Shown here piece after piece: positions 48,401 to 61,752 of a stretch of 64,000 bases of DNA. How positions within the stretch are numbered: the first letter of the stretch is position 1; the number at the start of each line of letters is the position of its first letter. The notes below the pieces were generated by a model that had not been told where the DNA came from, searched no databases, and saw nothing but the letters and a program-made list of their open reading frames with translations. Source of the DNA: Owenia fusiformis (taxonomy: Eukaryota; Annelida; Polychaeta; Sabellida; Oweniidae). The DNA is taken from the NCBI GenBank assembly GCA_903813345.2, contig CAIIXF020000009.1, positions 28,122,740 to 28,186,739 of the forward strand, given 5' to 3'. Made by a program: the position numbers and the translations under genes.

Positions 48401-51400
48401 CAGTTTTGAAATATCAAATATTTTCCCATTGACATACGTATTAACGGGAACTAGGAACAAGAAACAGTGTTCTAGGGCAAATTTTGAAAATTCACCTGTT
48501 CACAATGAACATGGAACATCGGTTACAGTGAATACAGTATGAATATTTCATTTACTGATTTGTTGTGTATTTAACATTGATTCAAAAGCCATAAAATTCA
48601 TGCAAACTGTATTCTGTCAAATGGTGTCATAGCAGTATATACTTACAATGTATAAGGTAAGGCAATCAGAGGAGGAAGACATATAGCCAGTTCAATATAT
48701 CGCCAGTCTCTTATAAGGAATGTTATCCCAGCTAGGAGCATGACCCCAATTGACCAGACTACTTCCATTGTGGCACAAACGTATGCCCTATGCGTACCTT
48801 TTCGGAAAAACTCCGTGAAATGCACGAACGAAGCCGTTTGCAGTCCCTGGTAAATATTAACATCGAAAAAGAGAGTAACTCGAATGTCATTGTCTTTTAC
48901 AAATTATACAAATCAAGTTGGATGACCCTTGTTTGGGTCTGAATGTGCATGACGTCATGACGCCTGAATTTACAATTTCCAGTTAAAATGTCAAAATTAT
49001 TTACATTTATATTTCTCTTCTTGATATAACAATGAATGAGAATGTGATAGGGATGTATTATGTTAAATGCTAAAATACAAAGAGCAGATTATTTATATAC
49101 AGTATAGCATAGGTTGACTATTTGAATAAATAAATTTTACACATACTTGCATGAAAAATCCTATGAAGAATCTGAGAATAACAAAGAGTATGTAGTTATC
49201 CACGAAGAAGACCATGACGCCAAGCAGGACGGGTACATACAAACAAATCAATCCCGTGGCCTTTCGTCCTATCCGGTCAGATATCGTCCCAAACGCAAGT
49301 CCCCCTAACATCACACCCGCGAAATATATTGAGGTTGCTAGGCTTACTCTGTACTTCTCGCTACATACGAGGTCCCACTGCAAGTAAGATACGAACATCT
49401 AGTCGTGATAATTGGTAGTAATCGGGAAAAATATGTATAAGAAGCTCATTTTGCCGAATATCATGATGTTATTGCTTTAAAAGATTGACTTAAAATAATG
49501 ATTTCTGTTTCCAAGTATTTATCAACCCATTATCTTGATTCACAAGGTTTCAGTTGCTCCAACTTCATAACACCTTGGAAGCAGTCGAAGATGTCAATCC
49601 ATATTATACTCAAGGTGTGATGGCTAGTTCGAGAAAGTCTAATAACTTTCCGAAAATATCACTGATTTTTACAAGGTGTGTTATGCAACATATTCATCTC
49701 ATCATGTCATAGGTAGCAACTATTTAAATCTACACCACTCTTAATAAATTGTTTTCCCACTTACTTTTCATCGCAATCTATTTTTCGGAGTTTTAGTCTT
49801 ACCTTCATTACTATATTAGTCTCTTCTAACTGCCAATCCATGTACTTCCTATGTCGGATATAGTCATAGCCAGTGGAGCATGATTCTGTAGCATTGCTGG
49901 ATGAACTGTAGTTTGCAAAAATCTTGCACGGCTCACCAGTCGGACTGATGGTGAGATTAGCAGGAAATCCTAAAAATGATCAAAGTCATAGTAGTACATG
50001 TAGATCACATAGGAGCTGTAGAATGCTGTGGACTATAGTTTACTATAGTGGAGAGTTCTTAACTTTATTTATCATTTTAACTATCAGAACCAGCACTATT
50101 AGGTCTAGGTCAGATAACATGGCAGCTATAGTAGAAAATTCCCTTAACTTGAACAAACTTGAGTATTCATCAGTTTAAGAGGATTTATTTTCAAATACAC
50201 CCTCCTGTGTCTGATAACCATATAAATGAAAATATGCCTAGTAAAAGAAAACATTATCTGACAAACACAAGAACATATATATTTCACTTCTAAGAAATCT
50301 AGCCTTTCAAAGTTGATAAATAGTTTTTTTAAATCACAAATCACAATGCTGGGTGTAATTTTACGTGTGGAGTTCAAACATGACATCAACTTGACTAAAT
50401 TTTGAATAATTAATTAATGACGCAAATCAAATTATTTCTACTTGCATCTAGTCAACTGGCCCATCGGATATATATCGAATGAAGTATCCTTCTTATTTCC
50501 CCGATGTAAACCTATAGTTATCTCAATATAAGGTTCCTAATGAGCTTTCGTGTTCAAAATATACAGTGTTGCGTCATATACTGGTAATGTCTGTTTTTCT
50601 CATGATCATCTGATTTAATACGAAATATTTTGCATTGTACTCCATCAACTTATGTGTCGGTAATCGAAAAACCGATTGAATTTCCTTATTTATCTGCTTA
50701 TATTTTAAGACCAACTTTGATCTGCATATAGTTTTCGCTATCATATGGTAGAATCATATAATCACCATCGACTGGACGTATGAAACTATAAATCAATGCA
50801 GAATAAATGTCTTAAAATGACGTTTGAAAACACAGACTCCAACTTGTATGATGCAATGTTGATATGCGTGAAGTTTGTCAGTGTATCAAAATGTGTGCAT
50901 ATTATGCACGCAGTTTGGCTACCGCGCCGTGTAATTTGGATAAGACGAACGTAAAGTAAGGAGGGTGAACAAAATGAATATTATAACGTACTTACAGTAT
51001 AGTATTTATTTATCTTAGGGAGCTGCCTAAAGTAAGAAGGGCAAATAGGGTTATTTCAACGGTGAGTCTAACAGCCTATTGTAAACAAAACTCAATAGTC
51101 GATACCTGAAGTGAATACATTTTGGTGAATCAAGTATTTTTACTTTATGAATGGACTTATTAGAACGACAGCATGAGGACAACACGCATTTCCCCCGAGC
51201 TTTCATTAAAATAGAACGACAACATCGTATTCCATGATGCATCATTGAACACTTTATTTCTTGCGAGGTGTGGGCAACAAACAATAAACGTGTTTACCAA
51301 ACAGATCAAAACAAATGTGTGTAGCGAGACCCTTGCTTCCAATTTATAGTTCAGTGCTTACTCATACCTGCCAACCTACCGTATTTTTACGGGAATCTAC

Positions 51401-54400
51401 CGTAAATTTTTCGTTTGTCCGTAAAAAATGACAAACTACCGTAAAAAATACCATTTTTTCCGTAAAAACGCCCGTAAAAAAATCTACCGTATTTTTTTCG
51501 TAATCTACCGTAAATTTTATTTTTAAAAAACTCGTTTATTCCATGAGAACGGCCGTAAAATCTACCGTAAATTTTTGAAAATCTACCGTAAATTTTCGAA
51601 AATCTACCGTATTTCTGCTAAAATCAACAGTATTTTTGTTCAAACTACCGTAAAATTTCCCGTTATTGTTATTGGGAAATGCTGAAAAATTGAAGTCTTC
51701 CTGTACTGTCCCTGTAATATTCCTTCACCAACCCGAATATAAATAGGTATCGGCAGGTCTGTGGTTATCAGGTTATTGCGCATATTTATCTAAGTAAGCT
51801 TGCGTGTAATCAGTCCAAACACCAACTACCACTAGCTAGAAAGTATTCTTTCTGCCATGATTTTTGTAGTTAACCAAACCCTTTTGTACACAAATCTTTA
51901 TTCCGAATGTAAATGCAACAAAAATATGATTTTAGTTGCGCTTCATCTAAATAAATGAGTGGAAATGTGTATGCATATTTAGCGTATGAAATATGCGTAG
52001 TTTGATTTGTTATGAGTCAATGATCGAACGCCACATAAACATTATTATGACGTGCACGGACCTGGGGACAATTCGGGAAATACGGGCTAATCTCAGCTTT
52101 AAGCGTTAATATCTGCCTTATTTAAAAAGCTAACTATATGCATTATATATCATTTTTAAGTATTTTTTATTCGCATTTCACTGAAATTATTTTTCCTTGA
52201 AAAGTGTGATGGGATCTACCATATTTTTTAAGTTAAATGTACTCCGACATCGTCAAATACGCTGTAAGGCGTAACATTTCACGCTTACACGGTTCGTTGA
52301 AATCAGGATAACTTTTGAAATACTGATCAGAATTTTACTAAAATTTCACATTTTATTCATTGAAACATTTGCTTTTATGACGTCACAATTGCCTAGCGGC
52401 TACAGTTCAAATCGTCTTATATGAACGCTTTTAAGATTTTCAAAATTGTGTAAGGTTTTGAAGGCGAGGGAGACAAGCAATAAGTTTACCTTTATTTAAC
52501 CCACTAATTTAGGTCTGATTTCAAAAAAAATTTAAATGCACAATATTGTCATGGCGAAATTTACAAAACAATAACCGATTTCTTCATTTTTCAAATAATA
52601 AGAGAATAAGAGTTGCTTTTAGAGACTTGAAAAAATGTAACGCATCGATTTTTTACCACAAATCCCATACATATCAATTTTTACTAACGCCCCGAGTGGA
52701 TTTCCTGACCGTTTTTCAAAAATCAAAAACATTTTAGAAATATTGTCTTCGAGATCTTCTTGCTCTGTGAATTTCACCAGGATTGAATAAGAATAAAGCA
52801 TCTTATTTTTAGGTTGACTAAACTTGACAAAATGTAACGCTTGTCTTTTTTGACGTTATAATGCTGATTGCGCCCTATACTGGCCATTGTATTGTTTTGG
52901 TATTTTGACGCCATAATGTTACTCTAATTGTCCCCAGTTTCGTGCGACGTGTATATACATAGTTTAATCAATTTGTTAACAGAACGATAAAATGTTGTAT
53001 TTTTCATCAGAACACATTATCAGTAACAAATACATAATTAAAAAATAAAGCATTGAGTTCTGGTTTATTATAAACGTATTGTGACATCCGAATCTGAACG
53101 ATGTCTCAGGGGAAAGGTTTCAGCAAATGCTCATAACAGATTATTTTTGGAAAACAATTGATCTGTACTTATTTTCTATTTGTGCCAGACAAACACATTG
53201 ATATCATTAGAGACTTGCGAGTGAGCAAATCAATATTTAATACCATATGATTCCAATGTTATATGAACATTATGTCTGTCATTTTAATTCGTTAAAGTGA
53301 TAGATCATATAAGATGGTGAGTAAAAATGTGTAAAATCCATATTTTGTATTTCAGTAAATGTTTCATTCATGGTATTTCCAAACATCCTAATATCTAAAA
53401 AAAACTGGTTAGAAGGTGAATAAAAGTTGAGATATGAATATTGTGTTCGTATTTTGAATCAATCTAGATTTATTGTAAAAGAGTTGTGTATATGTACATT
53501 TTGCTGAAACATTAAAATCCAAAGTTGCTGTCAGTCCATTGTAGGCATGGAAAATGAAGAATAAAAAGTGTTTAGTCTCTATTTATTCTTGAAAATAGTA
53601 TATCTATTTTTTCTTGAAAATAATAGTTTCGTATAATTCTCAGGTGGTAGTTCTGCTTTACAAACTGTAATTATCAAAAGCACTCTTGCAGTAAAATATG
53701 TATTCACAATAACAACAACAATATGACCACGTAAACATTGTATTAATATAGAAAACCGCATTGTATAAAGGTATTACTACCGCATTTTTCAAAATCTACC
53801 GAAAAATACCGCATTTTGGCAAATCTTCCGCAAAAGTACCAGTTTTTCAAAAAATTACCGTAAAAACTACTGCAATTTTCAAAATCTACCGTAAAACTAC
53901 CGCATTTTTTCAAAATCTTCCGCAAAAGTACCGGTTTTTCCAAACATTTCCGTAAAGACTACCGCAATTTTCAAAATCTACCGTAAAACTACCGCATTTT
54001 TTCAAAATTTTCCGCAAAACTACCGGTTTTTCAAAAAACTACCGTACAAACTACCGTATTTTTTCAAAAAACTACCGTACAAACTACCGTATCTTTTCAA
54101 AATCTACCGTAAAACTACCGCATTTTTTCAGAATCTTTCGCAAAACTACCGGTTTTTCAAAAAACTACCGTAAAAACTACCGCATTTTTAAAAATCTACC
54201 GTAAAACTACCGCATTTTTTCTAAATCTTCCGCAAAACTACCGCTTATTTCAAATTTCTACCGCAAAATTACACTTTTTTCAAAAATCTACCCCAAACCT
54301 CTGAAACTACAGTATTTTTTTAAAATCTACCGCAAAAACTACCGTATTTTTTAAATCTACCGCAAAAACTACCGTTTTTTTTAAATCTACCGCAAAAACT

Positions 54401-55163
54401 ACCGTTTTTTTAAAATCTACCGCAAAAACTACCGCAATTTTGTTAAAAAGTACCGTAAAAACTACTGTATTTTGAAAAAATCTACCGCAAAAATACAGCA
54501 ATTTTAAAAAAATCTACCGCAAAATTTGGGTCTTAGGTTGGCAGGTATGTTACTCGTTCCAAATCGTAATGTAATTGTTGTTCCTTCCGTGACAGGTATC
54601 CAGTTAAACTAAATTATCATACAATTGACTTGTTACCTTCCAGGTAAGAGGATAATACAAGTAACCTAGCCCCCTCTTGTTCTTAACATCATTCCATGGA
54701 AAGTCTGGTTGCATTCTGATACTAATGACATCTTTTTATCTTAAACGAGAAATTCTAGAGTGAAGTTAATAGAAGGCCATGCTTTCTCATAATGGTCTGG
54801 TTGTATTAGGGTAAAATTGATCACCAACAACAATAAACCAGTCACCAGTATAGGGCAACATGTACATGAAGGGCATGGCAGTGTATTTGCAATGAGTATA
54901 TTTACTACATGTAGTAACAAATCATTGTTAAGTCAAGATATTGTTTTGGTATTTTTAGATATAAATAAATTAAAAAATAACAACGCCCATGTCTCACCTT
55001 CGGGAACTTTACAGGTAAACGTTGTCCTAGCTCCGAAGACAGCCATGGCGAGATGGTTGAATGCCACCGGAATATAATTCAGCGAGACGAAGAAGAATAT
55101 AACTTTCGCATAGCTCCCAGGATCCCCCAACGAAGCAAGAATGTCTTCCACTTTGTTAACCAT
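45442..55163 (-). CDS. SLC22-family organic ion transporter, complete, 544 residues
   Basis: This is a plasma-membrane MFS transporter of the organic cation/carnitine/anion family. Minus-strand exons in order: 55163-54998, 49969-49803, 49377-49147, 48846-48647, 48095-47859, 47744-47610, 47390-47305, 47042-46913, 46480-46408, 45651-45442. All junctions are GT-AG and phases agree, giving 1635 bases. TM1 is at about 20-43. A long extracellular loop at about 46-112 has Cys 51, 70 and 85, three N-glycosylation sites and the junction into WDLVC. The MFS signature GTISDRIGRK is at 141-150. FVPESLRWL opens the long cytoplasmic loop; RFGRRIPL, ELYPTVIR and LLLPET follow; the tail is acidic. ARVGSLIAP places Arg in the helix-11 position where OCTs have Asp, as I recall the family, pointing to OCTN- or OAT-like substrates. 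The substrate itself cannot be read from sequence. ATG 55163 was chosen over an upstream in-frame ATG (55286) because MVNKVEDILASLGDPGSY matches the family start. Confidence 0.95.
45969..46201. repeat. Hairpin in SLC22 intron 9, AACGAGACGAAG apex
   Basis: Bases 45976-46009 (from GAATGATTTGAAGTGC) pair with 46068-46101. An inner stem CCGTATTGG/CCAATAC encloses AACGAGACGAAGTCAAG. Bases 46181-46199 repeat the outer complement again. Confidence 0.7.
46220..46305. repeat. Second hairpin in SLC22 intron 9
   Basis: CTGTATTGTTACTGAGATTG pairs with its inverted copy ending at 46305. The loop contains CTCCGT and ACGGAG, which pair as an inner stem. Confidence 0.7.
51363..54549. mobile_element. 3.2-kb TIR element with CTACCGTAAAAA arrays at both ends
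   Basis: Perfect 16-bp inverted ends CATACCTGCCAACCTA are flanked by TTACT on both sides (51358-51362 and 54550-54554). Immediately inside are arrays of degenerate 11-12-bp units such as CTACCGTAAAAA and CTACCGTATTTTT, 51373-51680 on the left and about 53770-54530 on the right. The 2-kb core holds a secondary inverted pair around CTGGGGACAATT (52060-52075) and AATTGTCCCCAG (52928-52940). No transposase frame is seen. It lies in SLC22 intron 1. Confidence 0.82.
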
Positions 55164-55286
55164 CGTGTTGTTGAATATGTCCTCGTTTTCTCCAAAATGT
55201 ATATAGTATCTACCTTTTGTGCGTGTAAATTTTTTGTTTACAACGTTCGAGTATGTATTAACTATATAGTATTGTAAACCCAGCAT

Positions 55287-57016
55287 GTGTACTGAATTGT
55301 ATGTATATTTACCTTAGTTCTATAATCAAACATATAATCGTCTTACACAAATTTTTAATATTGGCTAGTTTCTTGATTGGTTTTTCAAATGTTTCAGATT
55401 AAGTTTGTCATAACTAACTTGTATATTGTGAATACGTTATGATTAATTGTGTTTTACGATGAGTTTCTTAAAAGTTGCCTGGTGTTTACTCTAACCGAGT
55501 CACACGGATCTTGGACTTGAATACATCTACTCGTCGTTTGACGTATATTCTTACTGTACCAAGCTTTAAGGTACTGTTTACAGTTTGGCCCACTTTGTCT
55601 TTTCCAATATTATATGACATGTGGAACATTTTTGATTAATTTAGAAAGTGGTTTATGTTGGGTGTTAAATTAGGTATCGCACATTTCCACGGGGGTAAAG
55701 CAGACGCAATGATGCAATGAGCTTGCTCGGCGGTATCATGACTGTGTAACGGGTCTTAATGTATAAGTGTGCTCGGCGGTAGGTTTAAACAACGCGGATC
55801 CTCAAAGCATGTGCTCATGGTATATTCGTGTTTTAACACCCGTGATTTCTATGTTTACGTTTCTTTATTTTCCTCCGCTTTAAGGAGAGCATTTTAACAC
55901 AATTAAATTCATTACAATTGTATTTAAGATAAGATAGTATAGAAATGAATGAATGTATTTACAAAACATATTTCAAAACTGAAAAATGCATATATCATAT
56001 ATTTTAACAAGATTCTTGAAGAATATTCTTAAAGAACCCCTTTGTGTGCCATATCTATAGACTAGTGCTATATATGATTATGAATTCTTCGTAAAGATTG
56101 TCATATATAAATGTTTGATTGTCCGTACGACTTTATCTCAGATTTATGATGCAGAAGTCTCTCAAATCAAAATTTGTCTTCGGTTACCAATAATTCATAG
56201 AAACATGTAAAATTATCCAGTTATATGAAAAAGTAGTTGTCAAAAATCCATGGTAAAAGATTTAACGCGGGGGGATACTCCCATATGTTGGCTTAATGGG
56301 GACGTCCCGCTATAGAGTGGGTCACTTTTTCAACAACAAAAAACTAGGTTTGGGTCCCATTTTGAAAAGAACTTAGAACTGGTTCTTTTTGAAAATCCTA
56401 ATTAAATTCGGCATTGTTCTTAAAAATCGCCGTGAGTAGTGGGTCTTGTTTTTGAAGAATTACCTCAAAGTGGGTTTATTTTTGAAAGGGGTCCATTTAA
56501 AAAAACCAAAACTAGATGTGGTTGAATCTCAGCGGTACACCCTCTCCCCGCTTTAAAAAAGTTGACCAGTACCCCCCCCGGATCTAGCGTGTCTAAATAG
56601 TGTCTAAAGCAATCTCAGAAACCACTAACACAATCAAAAATTACAAAACCATGTCAAATCTTAAATCAATTTAATGTTAGCATGTTAACATATCATGCCG
56701 AAACCTCGGTATTCTTTCCTCCAAAAATCATATTATGATGTACAGTACTGCCATCTTTACTATGCAAAGTATCATTCTAAAGGCCCATTTTGCGTATTTT
56801 CAACGTTTTTGGGCAAAATAAAAACTTACATTTGAATTTCATAACATGTCCAGTGTATTGATAAGAACCTTAATTATCTTTCATTCGGCACCAACAACAG
56901 CTCAAACGGACCACATCAAAGCTTGCAATACATTATCAAAAGATATTTTCAATCTGTCAAGCATAATGTATTAAGTTTTTATCCATGCCATTGAAATATG
57001 GCAGAATTATTTGTAT
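55287..57016. other. Upstream of SLC22: non-coding
   Basis: No gene. No convincing TATA box was identified. Bases 56310-56600 are a degenerate repeat around GGGTCnnTTTTTGAA words, ending in a C-run at 56570. Confidence 0.5.
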
Positions 57017-57869
57017 TAGAGAGATTTCGCACATAAGTGAAAGTACAACTTATACGTATACGTATAGTTTAAAGGGTCATGTCGAACTATTATATTTACT
57101 AAAATCAATTTTAAATTGTACTTAATGGAACATAACTATTCCCGTTATAGAAAAGCTCCATCAACTAGAGACTGTGAATGCAGTCATCTGAACGTGTAGA
57201 TTATGCACATTATGATTAAATGCTTGCTTCCGTGCCCTTGTAGTTGTAGTGTATTATAAACACGATCCTTTAAAGTGAGTCATGCTTCTTTAAAGTGAGT
57301 CATTACATAAACAAGTTGATTATTTCAATGTTTTCATGATCAGTATAAGTTCAATGAACTTACAAAACGGTATATTTACGTAGATGATAACGTATACAGT
57401 TGGATCTCCGTATAAAGATTTGCCTACACGTGTGTGGAACAATTGACCGCAAGCATTCTTTGAAATTGAGTGGGAACAGTATCCAATCAAATACTTTAAC
57501 CATCAATTTGAAACACCAATCAAACCAGTAGGTTCTAGCAATTCCTGGAAACAGTAAATTCAGTAGCTCAACATATGACATACAGGGTGTTTCATAACGA
57601 GCATCTCCAAAAAGTCAATTTGAGAAGAGATGGGTCTATAACATATGTACTATATATGAGCCTATTTTATTCTAGACAAAGACATTTGGATCAACTAAAC
57701 ATGCTACAATTCAAGAAAGTACAAATGGCATCCCTTTGACCTGTATTTATTACAGTCCGAGAAGATCTTTCCTGACGAAAAGCCCACATTATGAAACACC
57801 TTGTACGTTTACCTATAAGTATAAATATACGTTATAAGTTGTACTTTCACGATGTGCGAAATCTCTCTA
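57017..57869. mobile_element. 853-bp TIR element
   Basis: TAGAGAGATTTCGCACAT and about 30 further bases at the left are inverted at the right end (57825-57869), including GTGAAAGTACAACTTATA. It carries the 57583-57803 MITE inside. No coding region. Confidence 0.75.
57583..57803. mobile_element. 221-bp MITE nested in the 57017-57869 element
   Basis: The end CAGGGTGTTTCATAA faces TTATGAAACACCTTG; TA flanks both sides. This is a Tc1/mariner-type signature. Confidence 0.75.
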
Positions 57870-58671
57870 TTATATGATACATTCATATTTATAGAAGTGT
57901 CGCCATCTTTTAAATCAACAGTAATTTAAAGCATGCACTTTGTTTATCATGTGCATGCATGTCTAAAGATCTCTAAACTTCAAATGCTTTTTTCTATCTG
58001 AGTTATTTTTTTCTTGGTTCAATTTTAGCAATTCAAACCTGTGTCATATTTTAGCGAGTGTGTGAGTAACATGTTTCAATGATTATTCTTTTATTTTTTT
58101 CTTCTAAATTAAGTATAGCGGGCCTTTAAGGAGAGTTTGTACTAATGTTTAAAGATGGAGCTAATATGATTTCAAAAAAAAATTTCAAATCATTTCAGTT
58201 ATTTCTTGATTAATGTCGATATTGAGATGTGTCTAAATTATACAAGCTGCAAACTGATTTTCCGAATCATTTCTAAAAGATTGAAGTACCCGAATGCGTT
58301 TTTCCAAGCTTTTATACCAGAAGGTGTATTTCAACATCTTCAAGCATTCGTAATAACAAAAGAAGGTTTGCTCCAACATCTATTGATGGTAAAAAATAAT
58401 TTGTGATTACTTAGATGAGAGTGAGATATAAGCCCATCATCGGACCTACATCTACATCTGCCACGTTCATATCATATAACACAAAATATATTATTTATTT
58501 TTAACAATCCTTTATAAGTTCACAATATATAATAAATTTTACAACATATATTTTTTTATTGCAACTATAAAACAATTCAACATCAATTTAAATACCGTAT
58601 ATAGGCTATTAAAATGAGATTAGGATAAGATTTAATTCAATTAAGTGAATTGATCAACTAGAGTATTTAGC

Positions 58672-58971
58672 AAGGAGGATTGGCTCCCAAAGTGCAACAT
58701 GGATATTCTGTCCCATATATGGGTATGTCGTGATGAATTCGTATTCAAACAGCCGCCATTTTGTTTACTTCAACATTTGAATCGTGAATTTTGGTCTTAT
58801 TTCCTAACGAAAACTTCCAAAACTCACAAGAAATGATCGAGATATTGGTTCGAATCTTTTGAACTGTTTATTTTGAATTTATAGTCGGTTTTGATATCAG
58901 AAAAGAACGACATTTCGACCTTTTCATTGTTTGAAAATATCGAGTTTCGATCCTGGGAGCCAATCCTCCTT
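58672..58971. mobile_element. 300-bp MITE with perfect 18-bp TIRs
   Basis: AAGGAGGATTGGCTCCCA at 58672-58689 is inverted at 58954-58971. GAGTATTTAGC precedes it and GAGTATTTTGGC follows, an imperfect target duplication of 8-11 bp that suggests a MULE-type mover. Confidence 0.88.
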
Positions 58972-61314
58972 GAGTATTTTGGCAATTTAGAATTCACTAC
59001 CACCTGACCACCAGAGTTTTCTGACTGCGATTTAATGATATAACCATAACACTTCATTTCAATTCAACTTCATCATAAACCACCACACATTGTTCTTTAT
59101 ATTAACCAAGCCAAGAGTACACGACTTACTTAAAGCAAGCATGACTGGATACATTATGTATGTTGTCCTTGGTCCAAGAGTATTTTACTTTTTTTCATAA
59201 GGAAGCGCAAAACTATAAAACAATACTTTATCTAGATTGCTCAAAATAATTGTAAACGTACGTACTCACTCAGAATGTCAGGTAAGAATTAAAAAAACAA
59301 TGTATCACACGATGCAACAGAAAAGGTATAAGGAAATATTTCAATGCGGTTTTGATAAATACATTCTAGGTAAATACATACAGCATTTTGCAAAAAATGT
59401 TATTCACTCAAAGATGTTTACTGACAGTATTTCAGTATTTAACTCACACAAGCTCATTTTATGGGTCTTTCATTTTAAAGTTTTATGCTCAATGATTGAC
59501 ACACATACTACAATAATATGAATATAAATGCTAAAAACATTGAAATCTAAATAGACTTCGTCAAGTTAGTAATGTTTTTGCTATGGAGTATAATCGTTTA
59601 TAGAGCACAACAATGACCGAGATGAATGATAGTAAAACAATATGTAAAATAAACAAACTCCTAAAATATATTATATGTCAGTACAATATATTCAACTGCA
59701 TCGAATCTAACTCACTCCACTTGAATACTTTTTGAACATCTGCAAATTAGATTCAAATGAAGTGCAGATTCAAATGAAGTGCTTACTAATTAAAGCACAA
59801 ACTTATCAATTGAAACACTCCGGTGCAAAATTATCCCACGTAATTCCTAAGTGCTAGTGTGCCGATTAGCTGCCCGCTGGTGGTAGTTTGGCAAAGGCAT
59901 TACAGGGGATATTTTACTTCATTGCCTATGGAGATTGACATAGACAATCATAGACATCATTGAATTGAAAACAATAAAATGAAAGTTTAAAACAAACTTA
60001 AGTGAGCTCATGACAGACTGTAGATCGAGAATAGTTTTCAAAGATGCAACAATACTGTATGGATAAACCATTAATCAAATAACGTTGATTAAAACTATAC
60101 TTAATTTAAAGAAATACTACATACACTCTGCAAGCAACCGCAGAATCCCTCAAGTGAAAAATTGAAATGAAAGACTAGTTTGTCAAGCTTAACACCAGTA
60201 ATAACTTAAAAAAGGTAAAACTATATTAAATGCATAGTACATATCCGTCTATATGTCCAAAGTAAATGAAAGCTATACGGTGTATAAAATATGCTTTTAA
60301 TTTTCATAAAAGTACCATATTCTAATCATAACAAAACTGCACATTTCTATGTACAGCTCAAATACAAAATATCAACACATTATTTCAACATTAGTTTGGA
60401 GCTCTAGTTTTTACGTTTTGATGCATTTTTTGTACATTGTAAAATATTATGTAAAACCGTAAAGACAGTATTAAATTCCTTGATCATCTTATGCCACATT
60501 TTTAAATACATCAATTACACACACATTTGTTTAACAATGTTAATTACGGTAAGGATGTATATAAATACAAATCGAAGTTTGTAGTTCAATAAGAAAATGC
60601 TAAATCTGTTTTATAAAATTATCGTTAACTGTTGGCTGAAACGAGTCTCGGTGTGTATGACCGACTCATTACATTATACTAATCTTCGTTCCTCGCGGTT
60701 TCATAGACGTTCGCTGTCATCTTCGAAATAAAAACGTGCACCACAAGTGTCAAATATATATTAATATCACAACTGGCTTATCTATCATCATTCAGTATTA
60801 GATAAATTGTTCCTTGTCATGGAATAAATATTCTCATTTTGGTGTAATGCTTTCTTGTCATGGCAGTATTTTTAGTGGTCCATATAGGAAATCACGCCTT
60901 TCCTGAAAAGTAAATTGGGAAAAGTTATTTGCCGAATAAATGGTTATTTGCCTTGTGAATACATGTAATCTACAAAATACAAATTGTGCTAAACAAATGT
61001 GATATAGTGTTTTCTAACTATGTCTAACTAGTATGTGAATGGTGTCTATCATATTTACACCCACCTCGAGTGGTTCATAAAACTCAGTTAGGATTTCGGA
61101 ACTCAATGAGATGAGTGTATAATAACAATACTATAAAATAGCTTTAATCTAGCAGCATGTGTGAAGAGTTATCTGAACTAGAATAAACTAATACGAAAAG
61201 TGCAATTCATAATTGCGTTTATCAAATCATGACAAAATATAACAAATACCATCTATTCTACATCTCACAAATCTAATCTAATTGTGAAATTAGGCATTCA
61301 TTAAAGTTGTATGT
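58972..61314. other. AT-rich non-coding stretch, nothing recognised
   Basis: Only short open frames without splice context or domains. Confidence 0.5.
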
Positions 61315-61515
61315 TTAGGAATTTAAACAGTTTCGGCTTCGGAGTCCCATGTTATTTTCCATGTTAAACCAGTGTTTTCCTTCAATCGATGGATCAGGCT
61401 CACTGTTCTCATTTCGAACATGGTATCTATCTTTAAGTTTTGCACAAAGAGTATATATAAATTCACGAAATGAAAGATGTAAAGCAGGAAAAGAATTGGT
61501 TACATGTAAATGTAC
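61315..61515 (-). CDS. Possible terminal exon of an unidentified minus-strand gene
   Basis: A good acceptor (pyrimidine-rich TATTTTATTTTCAG) at 61529-61516 opens a 66-codon frame to a stop at 61315. It has mixed-composition residues such as LSFREFIYTLCAKLKDRYHV and NSEPDPSIEGKHWF, less simple than nearby frames. No upstream exon was identified and no family recognised. Weak. Confidence 0.22.
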   Translation of the reverse strand, partial: VHLHVTNSFPALHLSFREFIYTLCAKLKDRYHVRNENSEPDPSIEGKHWFNMENNMGLRSRNCLNS

Positions 61516-61591
61516 CTGAAAATAAAATAGGACTCCAATTTGGAACCCATTAAAGTTTTTGAACATGCGGATATAAACAAGGTAGCACTAT

Positions 61592-61752
61592 CGAATTCAC
61601 CCGCCGACTGACGGTTTGACCGCTCTATTTGATGTCCAACTCATTTGAAGATGAAAATGACAAGTATCAGGTACAATTCATATTTAAATGAGTTGGCCAT
61701 GGAACAGCAATCAAACCATCAGCCGACAGCCGGCGGTTGTATTCGCGAATGT
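61592..61752. repeat. TATTCGCGAAT foldback family, full copy
   Basis: Arms of about 65 bp (ACCCGCCGACTGACGGTTTG and inverted partner) join at CTCATTTGAAGATGAA / TTCATATTTAAATGAG. It ends in GTATTCGCGAAT at about 61750, like the 13-kb cluster. Confidence 0.75.
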
